NCBI RefSeq assembly: GCF_014529985.1
Contig: NZ_JACVMU010000008.1
Location: 62,001-126,000 of the forward strand
From: Leucobacter sp. cx-42
GTDB lineage: Bacteria; Actinomycetota; Actinomycetes; Actinomycetales; Microbacteriaceae
Direction of reading: 5' to 3'
DNA: 64,000 nucleotides
The stretch's first letter is position 1. Every line of letters starts with the position of its first letter. The translations under genes and the position numbers were made by a program. The notes under the pieces were generated by a model that saw only the letters and a list, made by a program, of their open reading frames with translations, was not told where the DNA came from and made no database searches. Positions 8,591 through 18,900 of the stretch are shown here, piece after piece.

Positions 8591-9481
8591 ATGTCATTGA
8601 AGAAGCGCGGCCTTCTCGCTGCATCCGTCGCAGCACTCGCACTCGTCACCACCTCGCTCGTCGGTTGCGCATCGACCGAGGCTGAAGCTGCAACGGTCAA
8701 GATTGGCGTCGTCCCCGGCGGCCAGCCGTACTGGACCACCTTCGTCGACGCGGCAAAGGAAGAGGGCATTAACGTGGAGATCGTCGACTTCGACGATTAC
8801 CCCCAGCCCAACCCCGCACTGACCGAGGGCGAGCTTGACCTCAACCAGTTCCAGCACATTCAGTACCTCGCTGAGCACAACGTTGCTTCGGGCGATGATC
8901 TCTCGATCATTGGCTCAACCTTCATCTACCCGATGAACATCTTCTCGGCAAAGTACAAGAGCCTTGAAGAGATCCCCGCTGGCGCAACAATCGCCGTGCC
9001 TGATGACCCCTCGAACGGTGCACGTGCGCTTCTTGTGCTCCAGAAGTTCGGCCTCATCGAGCTCAAGGATGGCGGCTCGAACACGTCGACCGCTGACGAC
9101 GTCCTCGCGGACAAGTCGAAGGTCAAGGTCCAGACCCTCGCTGCAGACCTCATCCCCTCGTCGCTTCCCGACGTTGACGCAGGCGTTGTGAACAACGACT
9201 ACGTTGAGCCAGCTGGCCTTGATTTCAAGGATTCGCTCGGCGCTGATGGCGTTGAGGACGAGTCGGTGCAGCCCTACATCAACATCTTCGCTGCACGCGC
9301 TGCAGATCTCGACAACGAGACCTACAACAAGCTCGTCGACATCTACCAGAACAACGCAGATGTTCAGGCAGCACTCAAGGATTACGTCGGTGAGGGCGCG
9401 GTAGCAGTTAAGCTTTCCAAGTCTGAGCTTGCGGAAATTCTGAAGACCGCGGAAGAAGACGTCCGCGCTTCGCAGAAGTAA
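8591..9481 (+). CDS. metQ: Methionine-binding lipoprotein MetQ
   Basis: Substrate-binding lipoprotein (NlpA/MetQ family, 296 residues) that delivers methionine to the MetNI ABC importer at the outer face of the membrane. The signal peptide has a KKR n-region and a lipobox LVGC with the lipidated Cys26. The mature protein starts its first strand with VKIGVVPGGQPYW and carries the family segments DLNQFQHIQYL and VVNNDYVEPAGL. An ATG follows AAAGGGA by six bases. It is first in metQ-metN-metI, the usual order being varied among species. No SAM riboswitch is recognisable in the roughly 250-base divergent region upstream. Confidence 0.93.
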   Translation: MSLKKRGLLAASVAALALVTTSLVGCASTEAEAATVKIGVVPGGQPYWTTFVDAAKEEGINVEIVDFDDYPQPNPALTEGELDLNQFQHIQYLAEHNVASGDDLSIIGSTFIYPMNIFSAKYKSLEEIPAGATIAVPDDPSNGARALLVLQKFGLIELKDGGSNTSTADDVLADKSKVKVQTLAADLIPSSLPDVDAGVVNNDYVEPAGLDFKDSLGADGVEDESVQPYINIFAARAADLDNETYNKLVDIYQNNADVQAALKDYVGEGAVAVKLSKSELAEILKTAEEDVRASQK

Positions 9482-9574
9482 TCGCGAACTCACGCTGCAA
9501 TATCGGCTGGCGGGGTGCACGGGTAACCGGGCGCCCCGTTCCGCCGTTTGTGGCTCGCACGAAAGGAGACGCCA

Positions 9575-10606
9575 ATGACACGCGTCACACTCACAGATGT
9601 ATCGATGCAATATCCGGGGCGCGGATCGAAAGACGCCGACCCCGTTCTCGCCGTCGACAACGTCTCTATTGACGTCGCATCGGGTGAGATTCACGCGATC
9701 ATTGGATACTCCGGCGCTGGAAAGAGCACGCTGTTGCGTCTCGTGAACGGGCTTGAGCGCGCAACTGCAGGCAGCATCACCGTCGACGGTCAGGAGATCA
9801 CCACCCTCTCCGAGTCGAAGCTGCGTGACGTGCGTGGCGGTATCGGCATGATCTTCCAGCAGTTCAATCTCTTCCACTCGAAGAAGGTGGCGAAGAACGT
9901 CGAGTACCCGCTCGTCGTTGCCGGCGTGCCGAAGGTCGACCGGCAGGCGCGTGTCGCCGAGCTGCTCGAGTTCGTCGGGCTGGCAGATAAAGCTGATTCG
10001 TACACCGATCAGCTCTCTGGTGGCCAGAAGCAGCGCGTCGGTATCGCGCGCGCCCTCGCAACGCGGCCCGGTCTGTTGCTTGCTGATGAGGCGACCAGCG
10101 CGCTTGATCCGCAGACCTCGCAGGAGGTCCTTGCGCTCCTTAAGCGTGTGAATGCTGAACTTGGCATCACGATCATCCTCATCACGCACGAGATGGAAGT
10201 GGTGCGCGAGATCGCCGACCGAGTGACGGTCATGTCTGGCGGCGTCGCCGTTGAGCAGGGCGAGGTGTACGAGGTCTTCTCAAACCCGCAGGCTGAGACG
10301 ACGAGACGATTTGTGTCGACCGCGCTGCCGACGCTGCCCGATCAGGCGCACCTCGACAAACTGAAAGAGCGGCACCGTGGCCGTATCGTTTCGCTGAAGT
10401 TCCGTGATGGCGATGTGGATCAGCCCGTCGTCTTCCAGACGCTCGCAGATCGCGGCGTCGGCGTGAACATCATTCACGGCGGCATCACTGACGTTGGTGG
10501 CCGGAGCTTCGGTCGCCTCACCCTTGAACTTATCGGTGACGATGTTCGCGTCGAACACGCTGTGGCCGCGCTCGGCCAGGTTGCTGAACTGGAGGTGCTT
10601 GTCTAA
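9575..10606 (+). CDS. metN: Methionine ABC transporter ATP-binding protein MetN
   Basis: A 343-residue ATPase of the methionine importer. It has Walker A GYSGAGKST near residue 46, Q-loop FQQFNLFHSKKV, signature LSGGQKQRVGIARAL, Walker B LLLADEATSAL and switch His in ITHEM. Residues about 265-343 form the NIL domain, which in MetN binds methionine and inhibits transport when internal methionine is high. GAAAGGAG lies before the ATG at 9575. The stop codon overlaps the metI start by one base (TAATG), which indicates translational coupling. Confidence 0.96.
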   Translation: MTRVTLTDVSMQYPGRGSKDADPVLAVDNVSIDVASGEIHAIIGYSGAGKSTLLRLVNGLERATAGSITVDGQEITTLSESKLRDVRGGIGMIFQQFNLFHSKKVAKNVEYPLVVAGVPKVDRQARVAELLEFVGLADKADSYTDQLSGGQKQRVGIARALATRPGLLLADEATSALDPQTSQEVLALLKRVNAELGITIILITHEMEVVREIADRVTVMSGGVAVEQGEVYEVFSNPQAETTRRFVSTALPTLPDQAHLDKLKERHRGRIVSLKFRDGDVDQPVVFQTLADRGVGVNIIHGGITDVGGRSFGRLTLELIGDDVRVEHAVAALGQVAELEVLV

Positions 10607-11271
10607 TGGATCGGCTTCTTGATCTGATTTCTGACGGCAAGCTCCTCGAAGCTGTCGTCCAAACCCTGACGTATGTCTCGATCGCGCTGGGTGTCGGTGG
10701 TTTCCTTGGTCTGCTGCTTGGCGTGCTCCTGACGGTCACCCGCCAGGGTGGTCTGCTGCAGAACCGCCCGGTCTACTGGGTGCTGAACTTCCTCGTGAAC
10801 TTCTTCCGTCCGATCCCGTTCGTCGTGTTGATTGCGGCCCTCCAGCCGCTTGCGCGTTTGGTGGTCGGTGTCGGCATTGGCGACAAAGCGCTCATCTTCG
10901 TGCTGTCGTTTGCTGCGACGTTCGGTATCTCCCGTCTCGTTGAGCAGAACCTGCTCACGGTGTCGCCCGGTGTCATCGAAGCTGCCCGCGCAATGGGTGC
11001 TGGCCCGATCCGCACCATCTTCACGGTCTTGATTCCTGAGGGCCTTGGTCCGCTCATCCTTGGCTACACGTTCGCGTTCGTCGCGATCGTTGATATGACG
11101 GCAATGGCCGGTGCAATTGGCGGTGGCGGCCTCGGTCAGCTTGCCCTGCAGTACGGCTATCGTCAGTTCAACCCGTGGGTGACGTGGACCGCTGTGCTGA
11201 TTATCATTGCGCTCGTACAGGTCGTGCAGTTGCTGGGTAACTGGCTCGCACGCAAGCTCCTCAGGAGGTAA
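10606..11271 (+). CDS. metI: Methionine ABC transporter permease MetI
   Basis: A 221-residue inner-membrane permease with about five transmembrane helices. The EAA-type coupling loop ARAMGAGPIRTIFTVLIPEG is near residues 127-146 and contacts MetN. The segment GAIGGGGLGQLALQYGY near 168-184 is typical of MetI. It begins inside the metN stop codon. The stop of metI is followed by a Nif3-family gene two bases later, so that gene is probably part of the same transcript. Confidence 0.96.
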   Translation: MDRLLDLISDGKLLEAVVQTLTYVSIALGVGGFLGLLLGVLLTVTRQGGLLQNRPVYWVLNFLVNFFRPIPFVVLIAALQPLARLVVGVGIGDKALIFVLSFAATFGISRLVEQNLLTVSPGVIEAARAMGAGPIRTIFTVLIPEGLGPLILGYTFAFVAIVDMTAMAGAIGGGGLGQLALQYGYRQFNPWVTWTAVLIIIALVQVVQLLGNWLARKLLRR

Positions 11272-11273
11272 TG

Positions 11274-12101
11274 ATGTCGGTTCCCGTTCTTGCCGATCTG
11301 CGCGCGGTCGCAGAAGATTTTTGGCCCGTTGCAACTGCCGAGTCCTGGGACCAGGTCGGTCTGGTGACCGGTCGCGACGCGCAGCCCTTGAGGCGCGTCT
11401 TGCTCGCGGTTGATGCCGTTGCGGCAACCGTTGATGAGGCGATTGCGTGGGGTGCTGACGCGCTCATCACGCACCATCCGCTTCTGCTGCGCGGAATCCA
11501 TACCGTCGCAGAAGACACGGCGAAGGGCGCCCTGCTGGCTCGGCTGATTCGCGCCGAATGTGCGCTGATTGCGGCGCACACGAACGCCGACGCTCCCGAG
11601 CACGGGGTGTCCGATGTGATTGCCCAGCGTCTGGGCTTGCTTGCCGTGTCACCGATTGAACCGGGAGCGGATCCGACAGCTGGCATTGGTCGTGTTGGTG
11701 ATCTCGTCGCTCCCGTGAGTCTGCGTGAGTTCGCGGATCGCGTGAACAACGTCATGCCCCAGACCGTGAGCGGCGTGCGCGTTGCTGGCGATCCGGAGCG
11801 CAAGATCAGCCGTGTTGCGCTATGCGGCGGTGCAGGCGACAGCCTGCTGAGTCACCCCGCGGTGCTCGGCGCCGACGTGTATGTGACGAGTGACTTGCGG
11901 CACCATCCGGTGCAGGAGGCCGTCGAGGCAGCTGCGGTGGTCGGAGGTCCGGCACTGATTGACGTTTCGCACTGGGCGAGTGAGTCCCTGTGGCTCGCTG
12001 GCGCAGCCGAGCGTTTGGGGGAGCGACTCCCCGGTGTGGAGTTCAAGGTGAGCACGCTGCGCACCGATCCGTGGACCTTTGCGGTGGGTGCAGAGCACTA
12101 A
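11274..12101 (+). CDS. Nif3-like dinuclear metal-centre protein (GTP cyclohydrolase I type 2 family)
   Basis: A 275-residue member of the conserved Nif3/YqfO/YbgI family, which forms toroidal hexamers with a two-metal site but has no agreed reaction. Metal-binding residues are visible in ITHHPLLLRG near residues 64-73, HTNADAP near 102-108 and DVSHWASE near the C-terminus. AGGAGG at 11263-11268 fits an ATG at 11274 (five-base spacing) better than the adjacent ATG at 11271. In actinobacteria this gene is usually just upstream of the zinc-ribbon protein gene and the RNase P RNA, exactly as here. Confidence 0.88.
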   Translation: MSVPVLADLRAVAEDFWPVATAESWDQVGLVTGRDAQPLRRVLLAVDAVAATVDEAIAWGADALITHHPLLLRGIHTVAEDTAKGALLARLIRAECALIAAHTNADAPEHGVSDVIAQRLGLLAVSPIEPGADPTAGIGRVGDLVAPVSLREFADRVNNVMPQTVSGVRVAGDPERKISRVALCGGAGDSLLSHPAVLGADVYVTSDLRHHPVQEAVEAAAVVGGPALIDVSHWASESLWLAGAAERLGERLPGVEFKVSTLRTDPWTFAVGAEH

Positions 12102-12142
12102 TCTTCCAGGCACTTTGCCGCTGGCGCGGTAGGATTGACCGC

Positions 12143-12874
12143 ATGAAGGCTCTCCCGCGTCAGCAGCACTTGCTGCTCGATCTCCAGACTCTTGACCACA
12201 ATCTCGCTCGACTGCATCGTATGCCCGGCCAGTTGCCGGAACGTGCAGAGCTCGCAGCGATCGAGGGGGAGCGCGTCGCAGCACGTGACGCGTACCTCGC
12301 AGCACAGCGCGAGTCTGACACGGTAGCGCTTGAACTCACGCGCTTCGCCTCTGACGTCAAGCTCGCTGCTGAGCGTCGCGCGCACGACGAGAAGCTGCTC
12401 GCAGAGGCGACCGACCCGAAGCACGCGGTTGCGATCCAGAGTGAGATCGATGCACTGATTCGTCGTCAGGCTGCACTCGAGGAGCAGGAGTTTGCTGCAA
12501 CTGAGGCTGCTGAGGCTGCCGCTGATGCGCTTGCTGCTGCTGAGGCAGCGTACAACGGCATTGATGAGCGTCGTGCCGCGGTACAGGCGCGACTCGCCGC
12601 AGCTGAGCAGCAGATTGCCGCAGATCTCGCGGAGGCACAGGAGGCGCGTGCCGGCCTCGCCGCCGAAGTACAGGGTGACCTCCTTGCGCTGTACGAAGAG
12701 ACTCGTGCCCAGGTAGGAATCGGCGCGGCGCGCTTGCGTGGCAATGTCTCTGAGGGCAGCAACATGGCGCTCTCGCCTGCAGAGATGAGCAACGTGCATG
12801 CGGCGCAGGTTGACGATGTCATCTTCTGCCCCGGTTCGGGTGCGATTCTCGTGCGCGTCACCGACGAAGACTAA
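12143..12874 (+). CDS. CT398-like coiled-coil protein with degenerate zinc ribbon
   Basis: A 243-residue protein made of a long antiparallel coiled coil (residues about 5-190, Ala/Glu/Arg/Leu-rich) followed by a short C-terminal domain. The architecture matches the widespread zf-RING_7/CT398 family encoded between Nif3 and rnpB in actinobacteria. The C-terminal ribbon normally carries two C-x2-C knuckles. Here the first reads SEGSNMAL and the second FCPGSGAILVR, so three of four Cys are absent and zinc binding is unlikely. Its function is unknown. The ATG at 12143 follows GGTAGGA by seven bases, and longer versions would overlap the previous gene. Confidence 0.8.
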   Translation: MKALPRQQHLLLDLQTLDHNLARLHRMPGQLPERAELAAIEGERVAARDAYLAAQRESDTVALELTRFASDVKLAAERRAHDEKLLAEATDPKHAVAIQSEIDALIRRQAALEEQEFAATEAAEAAADALAAAEAAYNGIDERRAAVQARLAAAEQQIAADLAEAQEARAGLAAEVQGDLLALYEETRAQVGIGAARLRGNVSEGSNMALSPAEMSNVHAAQVDDVIFCPGSGAILVRVTDED

Positions 12875-12936
12875 GCCTTACGCTGTACCGACCGTCCGCA
12901 TCGGCCCGCCAGGTGGAGTAAACTGACTCCTGGAAT

Positions 12937-13305
12937 GGGCCGACGGACGGTCGCGTCATGTGGTGCTTGCGCCATGTGCCGAGGAAAGTCCGGGCTCCAC
13001 AGGGAAGAACGGTGGATAACGTCCACTCGGGGCAACCCGCGAGAAAGTGCAACAGAGAGTAGACCGCCAGGACTGGTTCACCAGTTCGGGTAAGGGTGAA
13101 AAGGTGGTGTAAGAGACCACCGGCGTCTGTGGTGACATGGGCGGCCAGGTAAACCTCGTTCGGAGCAAGGCCAGATAGTAGGCGATGAGGCGTCCCGCTG
13201 AGTCTACGGGTAGGCTGCTAGAGCCGGTCGGCAACGGCCGGTCGAGAGAGATGACCGTCACCGCGTTTCGGCGCAGTACAGGACCCGGCTTATAGTCGGC
13301 CCATT
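12937..13305 (+). ncRNA. rnpB: RNase P RNA, bacterial type A
   Basis: Catalytic RNA that matures tRNA 5' ends. Landmarks seen in order are the 5' arm GGGCCGAC pairing with GTCGGCCC at the 3' end (P1), GAGGAAAGTCCGGGCTCCA (P3-P4 region), GGGCAACC, AACAGAGAGTAGACCGCC, GGTAAGGGTGAAAAGGTG, GTAAGAGACCACCGG, GGTAAACCTCG and, near the end, ACAGGACCCGGCTTATAG. A T-tract (CCTTTTTTC, 13307-13315) follows. The ends are placed from the P1 helix and may be off by a few bases. Confidence 0.95.
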
Positions 13306-13376
13306 CCTTTTTTCATCGCGTGTGGCGGACCCGCCCCCGGTGGGTGCAGTGCACGACGTGTGCGTGGAGAAACAAC

Positions 13377-13417
13377 AGCGCGGAAGCCGACCGAAGTCGA
13401 CTCCCGCGCTATTTTTG
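13377..13417. terminator. Hairpin terminator at the 3' side of map
   Basis: AGCGCGG at 13377-13383 pairs with CCGCGCT at 13404-13410, with further pairing inside. The plus strand continues ATTTTTG, a T-tract, and the minus strand continues GTTGTTTC. It can end map on the minus strand and back up rnpB termination on the plus strand. Confidence 0.65.
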
Positions 13418-13434
13418 TGCCTGCGGTTCGGGAG

Positions 13435-14304
13435 TTACTCCGAAACCGTGAGCAGCTCGAAGCCGTCCTCGCGGATGACGACGGTGTGCTCGAACTGTGC
13501 CGTGATCGACTTGTCGCGCGTGGTGACGGTCCAGCCGTCATTCCACTGGGTCCACTCGTGCGTACCGAGCGTGAGCATCGGTTCAACGGTAAAGACCATG
13601 CCCGGCTTGATGATGTCTGCGTAGCTGGGTGCCGAGTCGTAGTGGGGGATGATGAGGCCCGAGTGGAACGACGAGCCAACCCCGTGGCCGGTGAAATCAC
13701 GCACGACGCCGTAGCCAAAGCGCTTCGCATAGGTCTCGATGACGCGACCGATGACGTTGACCTCGCGACCGGGCCGTGCGGCCTTAATGCCGCGCATCAT
13801 TGCTTCGTGGGTGCGCTCGATAAGGAGATCGACCTCTTCCGAGACCTCACCAACGCGGTACGTGCGGTTCGTGTCGCCGTGGTACCCGTCGAGGTAAGAC
13901 GTGACATCGACGTTCACAATGTCGCCCTCACGCAGCACCGTGTCATCGGGGATGCCATGGCAGATGACCTCGTTGACCGAGGTGCATGACGATGCGCGAT
14001 AGCCGCGGTAGCCGAGCGTCGACGGATACGCGCCAGCAGCAACGACATACTCGTGCGCAATGCGATCGATTTCTGCGGTCGTGATACCGGGGCGGATCGC
14101 TGCGCCGACCGCGTCAAGCGCACCAGACGAGATTCGACCAGCTGCACGAATGAGGTCGATTTCGGCCTCGGTGTACGTATTGTCGCCCGTGTATGCGGGC
14201 GGCGTCTTCAGGCCCACGTACGGCGGGCGCTGAATATCTGCGGGAACGGTGCGCGGAGCAGGATACGCGCCGGGAATAATATGACCATGACTATCGAACG
14301 GCAT
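13435..14304 (-). CDS. map: Methionine aminopeptidase, type I
   Basis: A 289-residue metallopeptidase that removes the initiator methionine from new proteins. The two-metal residues are visible: Asp pair in DVTSYLDGYHGDTNRTY, His in FTGHGVGSSFH, Glu in FTVEPMLTLG and Glu in AQFEHTVVI. The N-terminal ~45 residues form an extension (GAYPAPRTVPADIQRPPY) typical of actinobacterial MetAP with an SH3-type docking region. The ATG at 14304 is used, and only weak ribosome binding sequence (CTAGGAG-like on this strand is absent) precedes it. It is divergent from a small SPOR-like gene 50 bases away. Confidence 0.93.
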   Translation of the reverse strand: MPFDSHGHIIPGAYPAPRTVPADIQRPPYVGLKTPPAYTGDNTYTEAEIDLIRAAGRISSGALDAVGAAIRPGITTAEIDRIAHEYVVAAGAYPSTLGYRGYRASSCTSVNEVICHGIPDDTVLREGDIVNVDVTSYLDGYHGDTNRTYRVGEVSEEVDLLIERTHEAMMRGIKAARPGREVNVIGRVIETYAKRFGYGVVRDFTGHGVGSSFHSGLIIPHYDSAPSYADIIKPGMVFTVEPMLTLGTHEWTQWNDGWTVTTRDKSITAQFEHTVVIREDGFELLTVSE

Positions 14305-14354
14305 GGCTCTAGTCTAGGAGTTAAGGATCCACAACCGACTCAGAGGAGACTGTC

Positions 14355-14561
14355 ATGAGCAAGAAAGACTGGGGCGTCGACGATTCGGGCGACACCTACT
14401 GGTTCAACGACAAGACTGGTGAAGTTGAATTCGGACCGCAGTCGATGGGAATCGATCGCGTCGGCCCGTTCAGGACAGCTGAAGAGGCTGCGCACGCGAA
14501 GGAGACCCTCGCGGAACGCGCTCGTCAGTGGGCAGCTGAAGAAGAGGAAGACAACTTCTAA
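14355..14561 (+). CDS. Small SPOR-like protein
   Basis: A 68-residue acidic protein with a WFN-x-KTGEVEFGPQS segment and the pattern RVGPFRTAEEAAHA, which resembles the last strand and helix of SPOR domains. It has no signal peptide or membrane segment, so it would act in the cytosol if real. GAGGAGA precedes the ATG by six bases. Proteins of this type are regularly found between map and glnA2 in Microbacteriaceae-like genomes. The role is unknown. Confidence 0.75.
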   Translation: MSKKDWGVDDSGDTYWFNDKTGEVEFGPQSMGIDRVGPFRTAEEAAHAKETLAERARQWAAEEEEDNF

Positions 14562-14636
14562 GGCGCCCGCCAAGAGTTTTCGTGGGTCGCGCAGCGGCGA
14601 TCCGCACCCCGCACTGAGACACTGCAAGGAATCAAT

Positions 14637-15974
14637 ATGAGCAAGCAGCGTGACTACGTCCTGCGCACAATCGAAGAGCGACGCGTAAAGTTCGTGCGTC
14701 TGTGGTTTACCGATGTCGCTGGCGCGCTGAAATCTGTCGCGCTGTCTCCCGCAGAGGTCGAGGTAGCCTTCACCGAGGGCATCGGCTTTGACGGTTCTGC
14801 GATTGAGGGACTCACGCGTGCGTATGAGTCTGACCTCATCGCGATTCCTGACCCCTCAACATTTAAGCTGCTGCCGTGGCGCGGTGAGGCCGAACCAACC
14901 GCGAGCATGTTCTGCGATATCCATACGCCGAACGGTGAGCCGTCAGTTGCCGATCCGCGCAACGTCCTCAAGCGACAGCTTGAAGCAGCGGCAGACATGG
15001 GGTTCAAGTTCTTTACGCACCCTGAGATCGAGTTTTACCTCTTCAAATCGAAGGAATTTGGTCCCGACGGTCCCATCCCGGTCGATCGCGCAGGCTACTT
15101 CGACAATGTGCCAGGCGGAACGGCGCACGATTTCCGTCGTGAGAGCGTGAACATGCTCGAAGAGCTTGGCATCTCTGTCGAATTCAGTCACCACGAAGCC
15201 GGGCCCGGCCAGAATGAAATCGATCTGCGCTACGCAGACGCGCTCACGACCGCCGACAACATCATGACCTTCCGCTCGGTCGTGAAGGAGGTGGCAATCG
15301 CGCAGGGCGTGCACGCGACCTTCATGCCGAAGCCGCTCGCGGGTCAGCCGGGCTCTGGCATGCACACGCACCTCTCGCTCTTCGAAGGCGACACGAACGC
15401 CTTCTTTGACCCGAGCGCGAAGTACCAGATGTCGGTGACCGCACGCCGATTCGTAGCTGGCCTGCTCAAGCACGCCCCGGAAATCACCGCGGTGACGAAC
15501 CAGTACGTGAACTCTTACAAGCGCCTGTGGGGCGGCGATGAGGCCCCCTCGTTCGTGAGCTGGGGTCACAACAACCGATCCGCGCTCGTGCGCGTCCCAC
15601 TGTACAAGCCGGGCAAGGGCAACGCGGCGCGGATCGAGTATCGCGCAATGGACACCGCCGTGAATCCCTACCTCGGTTTCTCGGTGCTGCTCGCGGCAGG
15701 TCTGAAGGGCATTCGCGAGGAGTACGAGCTGCCGCCGGAGGCCGAGGAGAATATCTGGGAGCTGAGCCAGGGTGAGCGTCGCGTGATGGGCTTTGACCCG
15801 CTGCCGCAAAGCCTCGAGCACGCGCTCGCGGTTATGGAGCGTTCAGAGCTCGTCGCCGAGACGCTCGGCGAGCAAGTCTTCGCGTACCTGCTGCGTGATA
15901 GCCGGCAAGAGGTTGAGGCGTACCGCCGTCAGGTGACGCAGTACGAACTCAAGACCATGTTGGACACGATCTAA
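14637..15974 (+). CDS. glnA2: Glutamine synthetase, GlnA2-type
   Basis: A 445-residue type I glutamine synthetase (glutamate + ammonia + ATP to glutamine). It shows the beta-grasp opening (KFVRLWFTDVAG), the GFDGSAIEG loop, metal-binding EIEFYLF and the ATP site KPLAGQPGSGMHTHLSL. Length and position before glnE match mycobacterial GlnA2. At the position of the adenylylated Tyr of GlnA1 (LYELPPEE) this protein reads IWELSQGE, so the modifiable Tyr is missing and GlnE should not control it. The ATG is preceded by GCAAGGAATCAAT. The stop is five bases before the glnE start. Confidence 0.93.
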   Translation: MSKQRDYVLRTIEERRVKFVRLWFTDVAGALKSVALSPAEVEVAFTEGIGFDGSAIEGLTRAYESDLIAIPDPSTFKLLPWRGEAEPTASMFCDIHTPNGEPSVADPRNVLKRQLEAAADMGFKFFTHPEIEFYLFKSKEFGPDGPIPVDRAGYFDNVPGGTAHDFRRESVNMLEELGISVEFSHHEAGPGQNEIDLRYADALTTADNIMTFRSVVKEVAIAQGVHATFMPKPLAGQPGSGMHTHLSLFEGDTNAFFDPSAKYQMSVTARRFVAGLLKHAPEITAVTNQYVNSYKRLWGGDEAPSFVSWGHNNRSALVRVPLYKPGKGNAARIEYRAMDTAVNPYLGFSVLLAAGLKGIREEYELPPEAEENIWELSQGERRVMGFDPLPQSLEHALAVMERSELVAETLGEQVFAYLLRDSRQEVEAYRRQVTQYELKTMLDTI

Positions 15975-15979
15975 GCGCG

Positions 15980-18900
15980 ATGAGCACGCAGGATCCTGCC
16001 CGTGGCCGCACCACCGGAGTAACGCTCGGCGCGCTCGCGAAAGCCGGCTTTGACCGATTGAGCGAGGCGCGTGAGCGGCTCACCGAAGTGGCTGAGGCGG
16101 TGCAGGTCGATGTGCCTGCGCTGCTCGATGGCGCGTCATGGGCAGCTGATCCTGATGGCGCGCTCGCGCTGACGGAGCGGCTCGCAACCGATCAGCCCGG
16201 GGCACTCGACTGCCTCGGAGATGACGCGGATCGGTGGCGGCGCTGGTGGATGCTGACGGGCGCATCGGCTGCGCTCGGTGAATTCTTTTACCGGCAGCCA
16301 GGCCACATCGCCAGGGTGACCCAGCAGGACGGGGCGCGACCGACGCTCGAACAGGCGAACAGCGAGCTGCGTGCGGCGGTGACGTCACCAGACAGTGTGA
16401 CGATTCTGGAAGGCGAGCAGGGGAGTAGCGCCCTGCGCATCGCCTACCGGGTGCTCCTCGCAGAACTCATGCTCTGGGACCTGTGCGAAAGCGCAGCGGG
16501 CCGCGCACTCGAGGCATCACGCACGACCTCCGAGGGGCTGACGATTCTGGCGGAATCAGCCATCGAGACCGGCCTACTCGTTGCGCGTGCTGCGCTCGAA
16601 GCTGGCTCCACTAGTACACCGGTCTCACGGAAACGGCTCGATGCACTGCAGCTCGCGGTCATCGGCATGGGAAAGTGCGGAGCACGCGAGCTCAACGTCG
16701 TTTCCGATGTGGACGTCATCTACGTCGCGGGCACAGCAGATGAAGAGACGCTGGACGGCGACGCGCTGATCCGCGTCGCCACGAAGCTCGCGAGTGAGCT
16801 CATGCGGGTGATCCACGAACCCGGACTCGAACCGGCGTTGTGGGAAATTGACCCGAACCTGCGTCCCGAGGGGCGGCAGGGCGCGCTCGTCCGCACACTC
16901 GGATCGATGCGCGCGTACTACGAACGGTGGGCAAAGGCATGGGAGTTCCAGGCGCTCATGAAAGCGCGCGCGATCGCTGGCGACCGCGAACTTGGCCAGG
17001 CCTTCGTTGATTTCACGCGGCCGATGGTGTGGGCATCAGGCGGTCGCGAAGACTTCGTTGGCTCAGTGCAGCGAATGCGCGAGCGCGTCACTGAACACAT
17101 CGCGCTTGAAGACGTTGAACACCAGCTCAAGCTCGGTCCAGGTGGCCTGCGTGACATTGAGTTCAGTGTGCAGCTCCTGCAACTCGTCCACGGGCAGTAT
17201 GACGATCGACTGCAGCTGAGCGGCACACTTGAATCGCTCGACGCACTCGTCGCCGGTGGATACGTTGCGCGAAGCGACGGGGATCGGCTCAGCGAGGCGT
17301 ACCAGTTCCTGCGGGTGCTCGAGCACCGCTTGCAGCTTCGGGATCTGCGTCGAACCGCACTCATGCCGCGCGATGAGGACGAGTTGCGTGTGCTCGCCCG
17401 CGCGAGCGGGCTCGCAGATGGCGCAAACGCGCTCATCGAGTCGTGGGAGCAGGTCAAGCGCGACGTACGCAGACTGCACCTGAAGATCTTCTACGCGCCG
17501 CTGCTCAGTGCGGTGTCTGAGCTGCCAGACGAAGAATTCGTGCTTGGCTCGGACGAGGCTCGTGCCCGGTTGCAGAGCATTGGGTTCCGCGATCCAGACG
17601 GGGCGTTCCGTCACCTCGCTGCGCTCACCCGCGGTACATCGCGGCGCGCAAAGATTCACCGAAACCTCGCACCGGTGCTCCTGCAGTGGCTCGCAGACGG
17701 CACCGACCCTGACTTTGGCCTGCTCGCGTTCAGACGTGTGAGTGAGGCCAACACAGACAAGCAGTGGTATTTGCGACTGCTGCGTGATGGCTACGAGGCA
17801 GCTGAACGGCTGACGGGTGTGCTTTCCAACTCGCGATTCATCGCGGATCTCCTCGAAACGACACCTGATGCCGTCTCGTGGCTGGAACGCGACGAGCAAC
17901 TGAAACCGCTCATGCTCGATCAGTTACGCGGGGAAATGCGTGCCCTGACGTCGCGACGGGCAACACTCGACGATGCCGGCCGCGCGCTTCGAAACGTGCA
18001 CCGTCGCGAGGTGCTTCGCATCGCAATGGGGCGCACGGTTGGCGTGCTCACCGAACGCGAGGTATCACTCGGACTCGACGCGGCACACACCGCACTGCTG
18101 GACAGCCTGTTGCTCGCAGTGCGCGAGCACAGCGATGAAACTGCCGCTTCGCTCGAAGTCTCGCTCATCGCAATGGGTCGATACGGCGGGGGTGAACTCG
18201 GCTTCGCTTCAGATATCGACCTGCTTGCGGTGTACCGTGCACCCGAGGGCATGCCGGGGGACAAAGCACAGCGCGCGGCGATCAAGCTTGTAACCGAGAT
18301 GAAGCAGCTGGTGTCCGATCCGCGGTTCTCAGTCGATCTTGACTTTGACCTCCGTCCCGAGGGCAAGAACGGCCCACTTGCGCGCAGCCTGAGCGCCTAC
18401 CGCAGCTATTACACGCGGTGGTCGGTCGACTGGGAGGCCCAGGCGCTGCTGCGCGCTCGTGCGGTCGCCGGTGATGCCGATCTTGGTCAGGACTTCATCG
18501 AACTCGCCGATGAGATTCGATACCCCGAAGTATTCACCGATGCTCAGGTGCGCGAAGTGCGTCGCATCAAGGCGCGCGTCGAGGCGGAACGGTTGCCGCA
18601 GGGAGCTAACCCGAAGCTGCACCTGAAGCTCGGCCCCGGTGGTATTTCCGACGTCGAATGGCTTGTGCAGCTGCTGCAGCTGCAGCATGGCGCCGCAACC
18701 CCGGCAATGCGAACCTCTGCGACGCTTGAAGCGCTGAGTGCGGCGGTTGACGCCGGATTCATCGAGGCGGGCGACGCCGAGCTTCTGCGGGAAGCCTGGG
18801 AGTACGCGAGCACGGTGCGATCCGCGCTCAAGCTCTCCTCTGGACGGGCAAGTGACGTGTTGCCGGTCGACTGGGGACAGCTCGTTGGTGTTGCGGGAAT

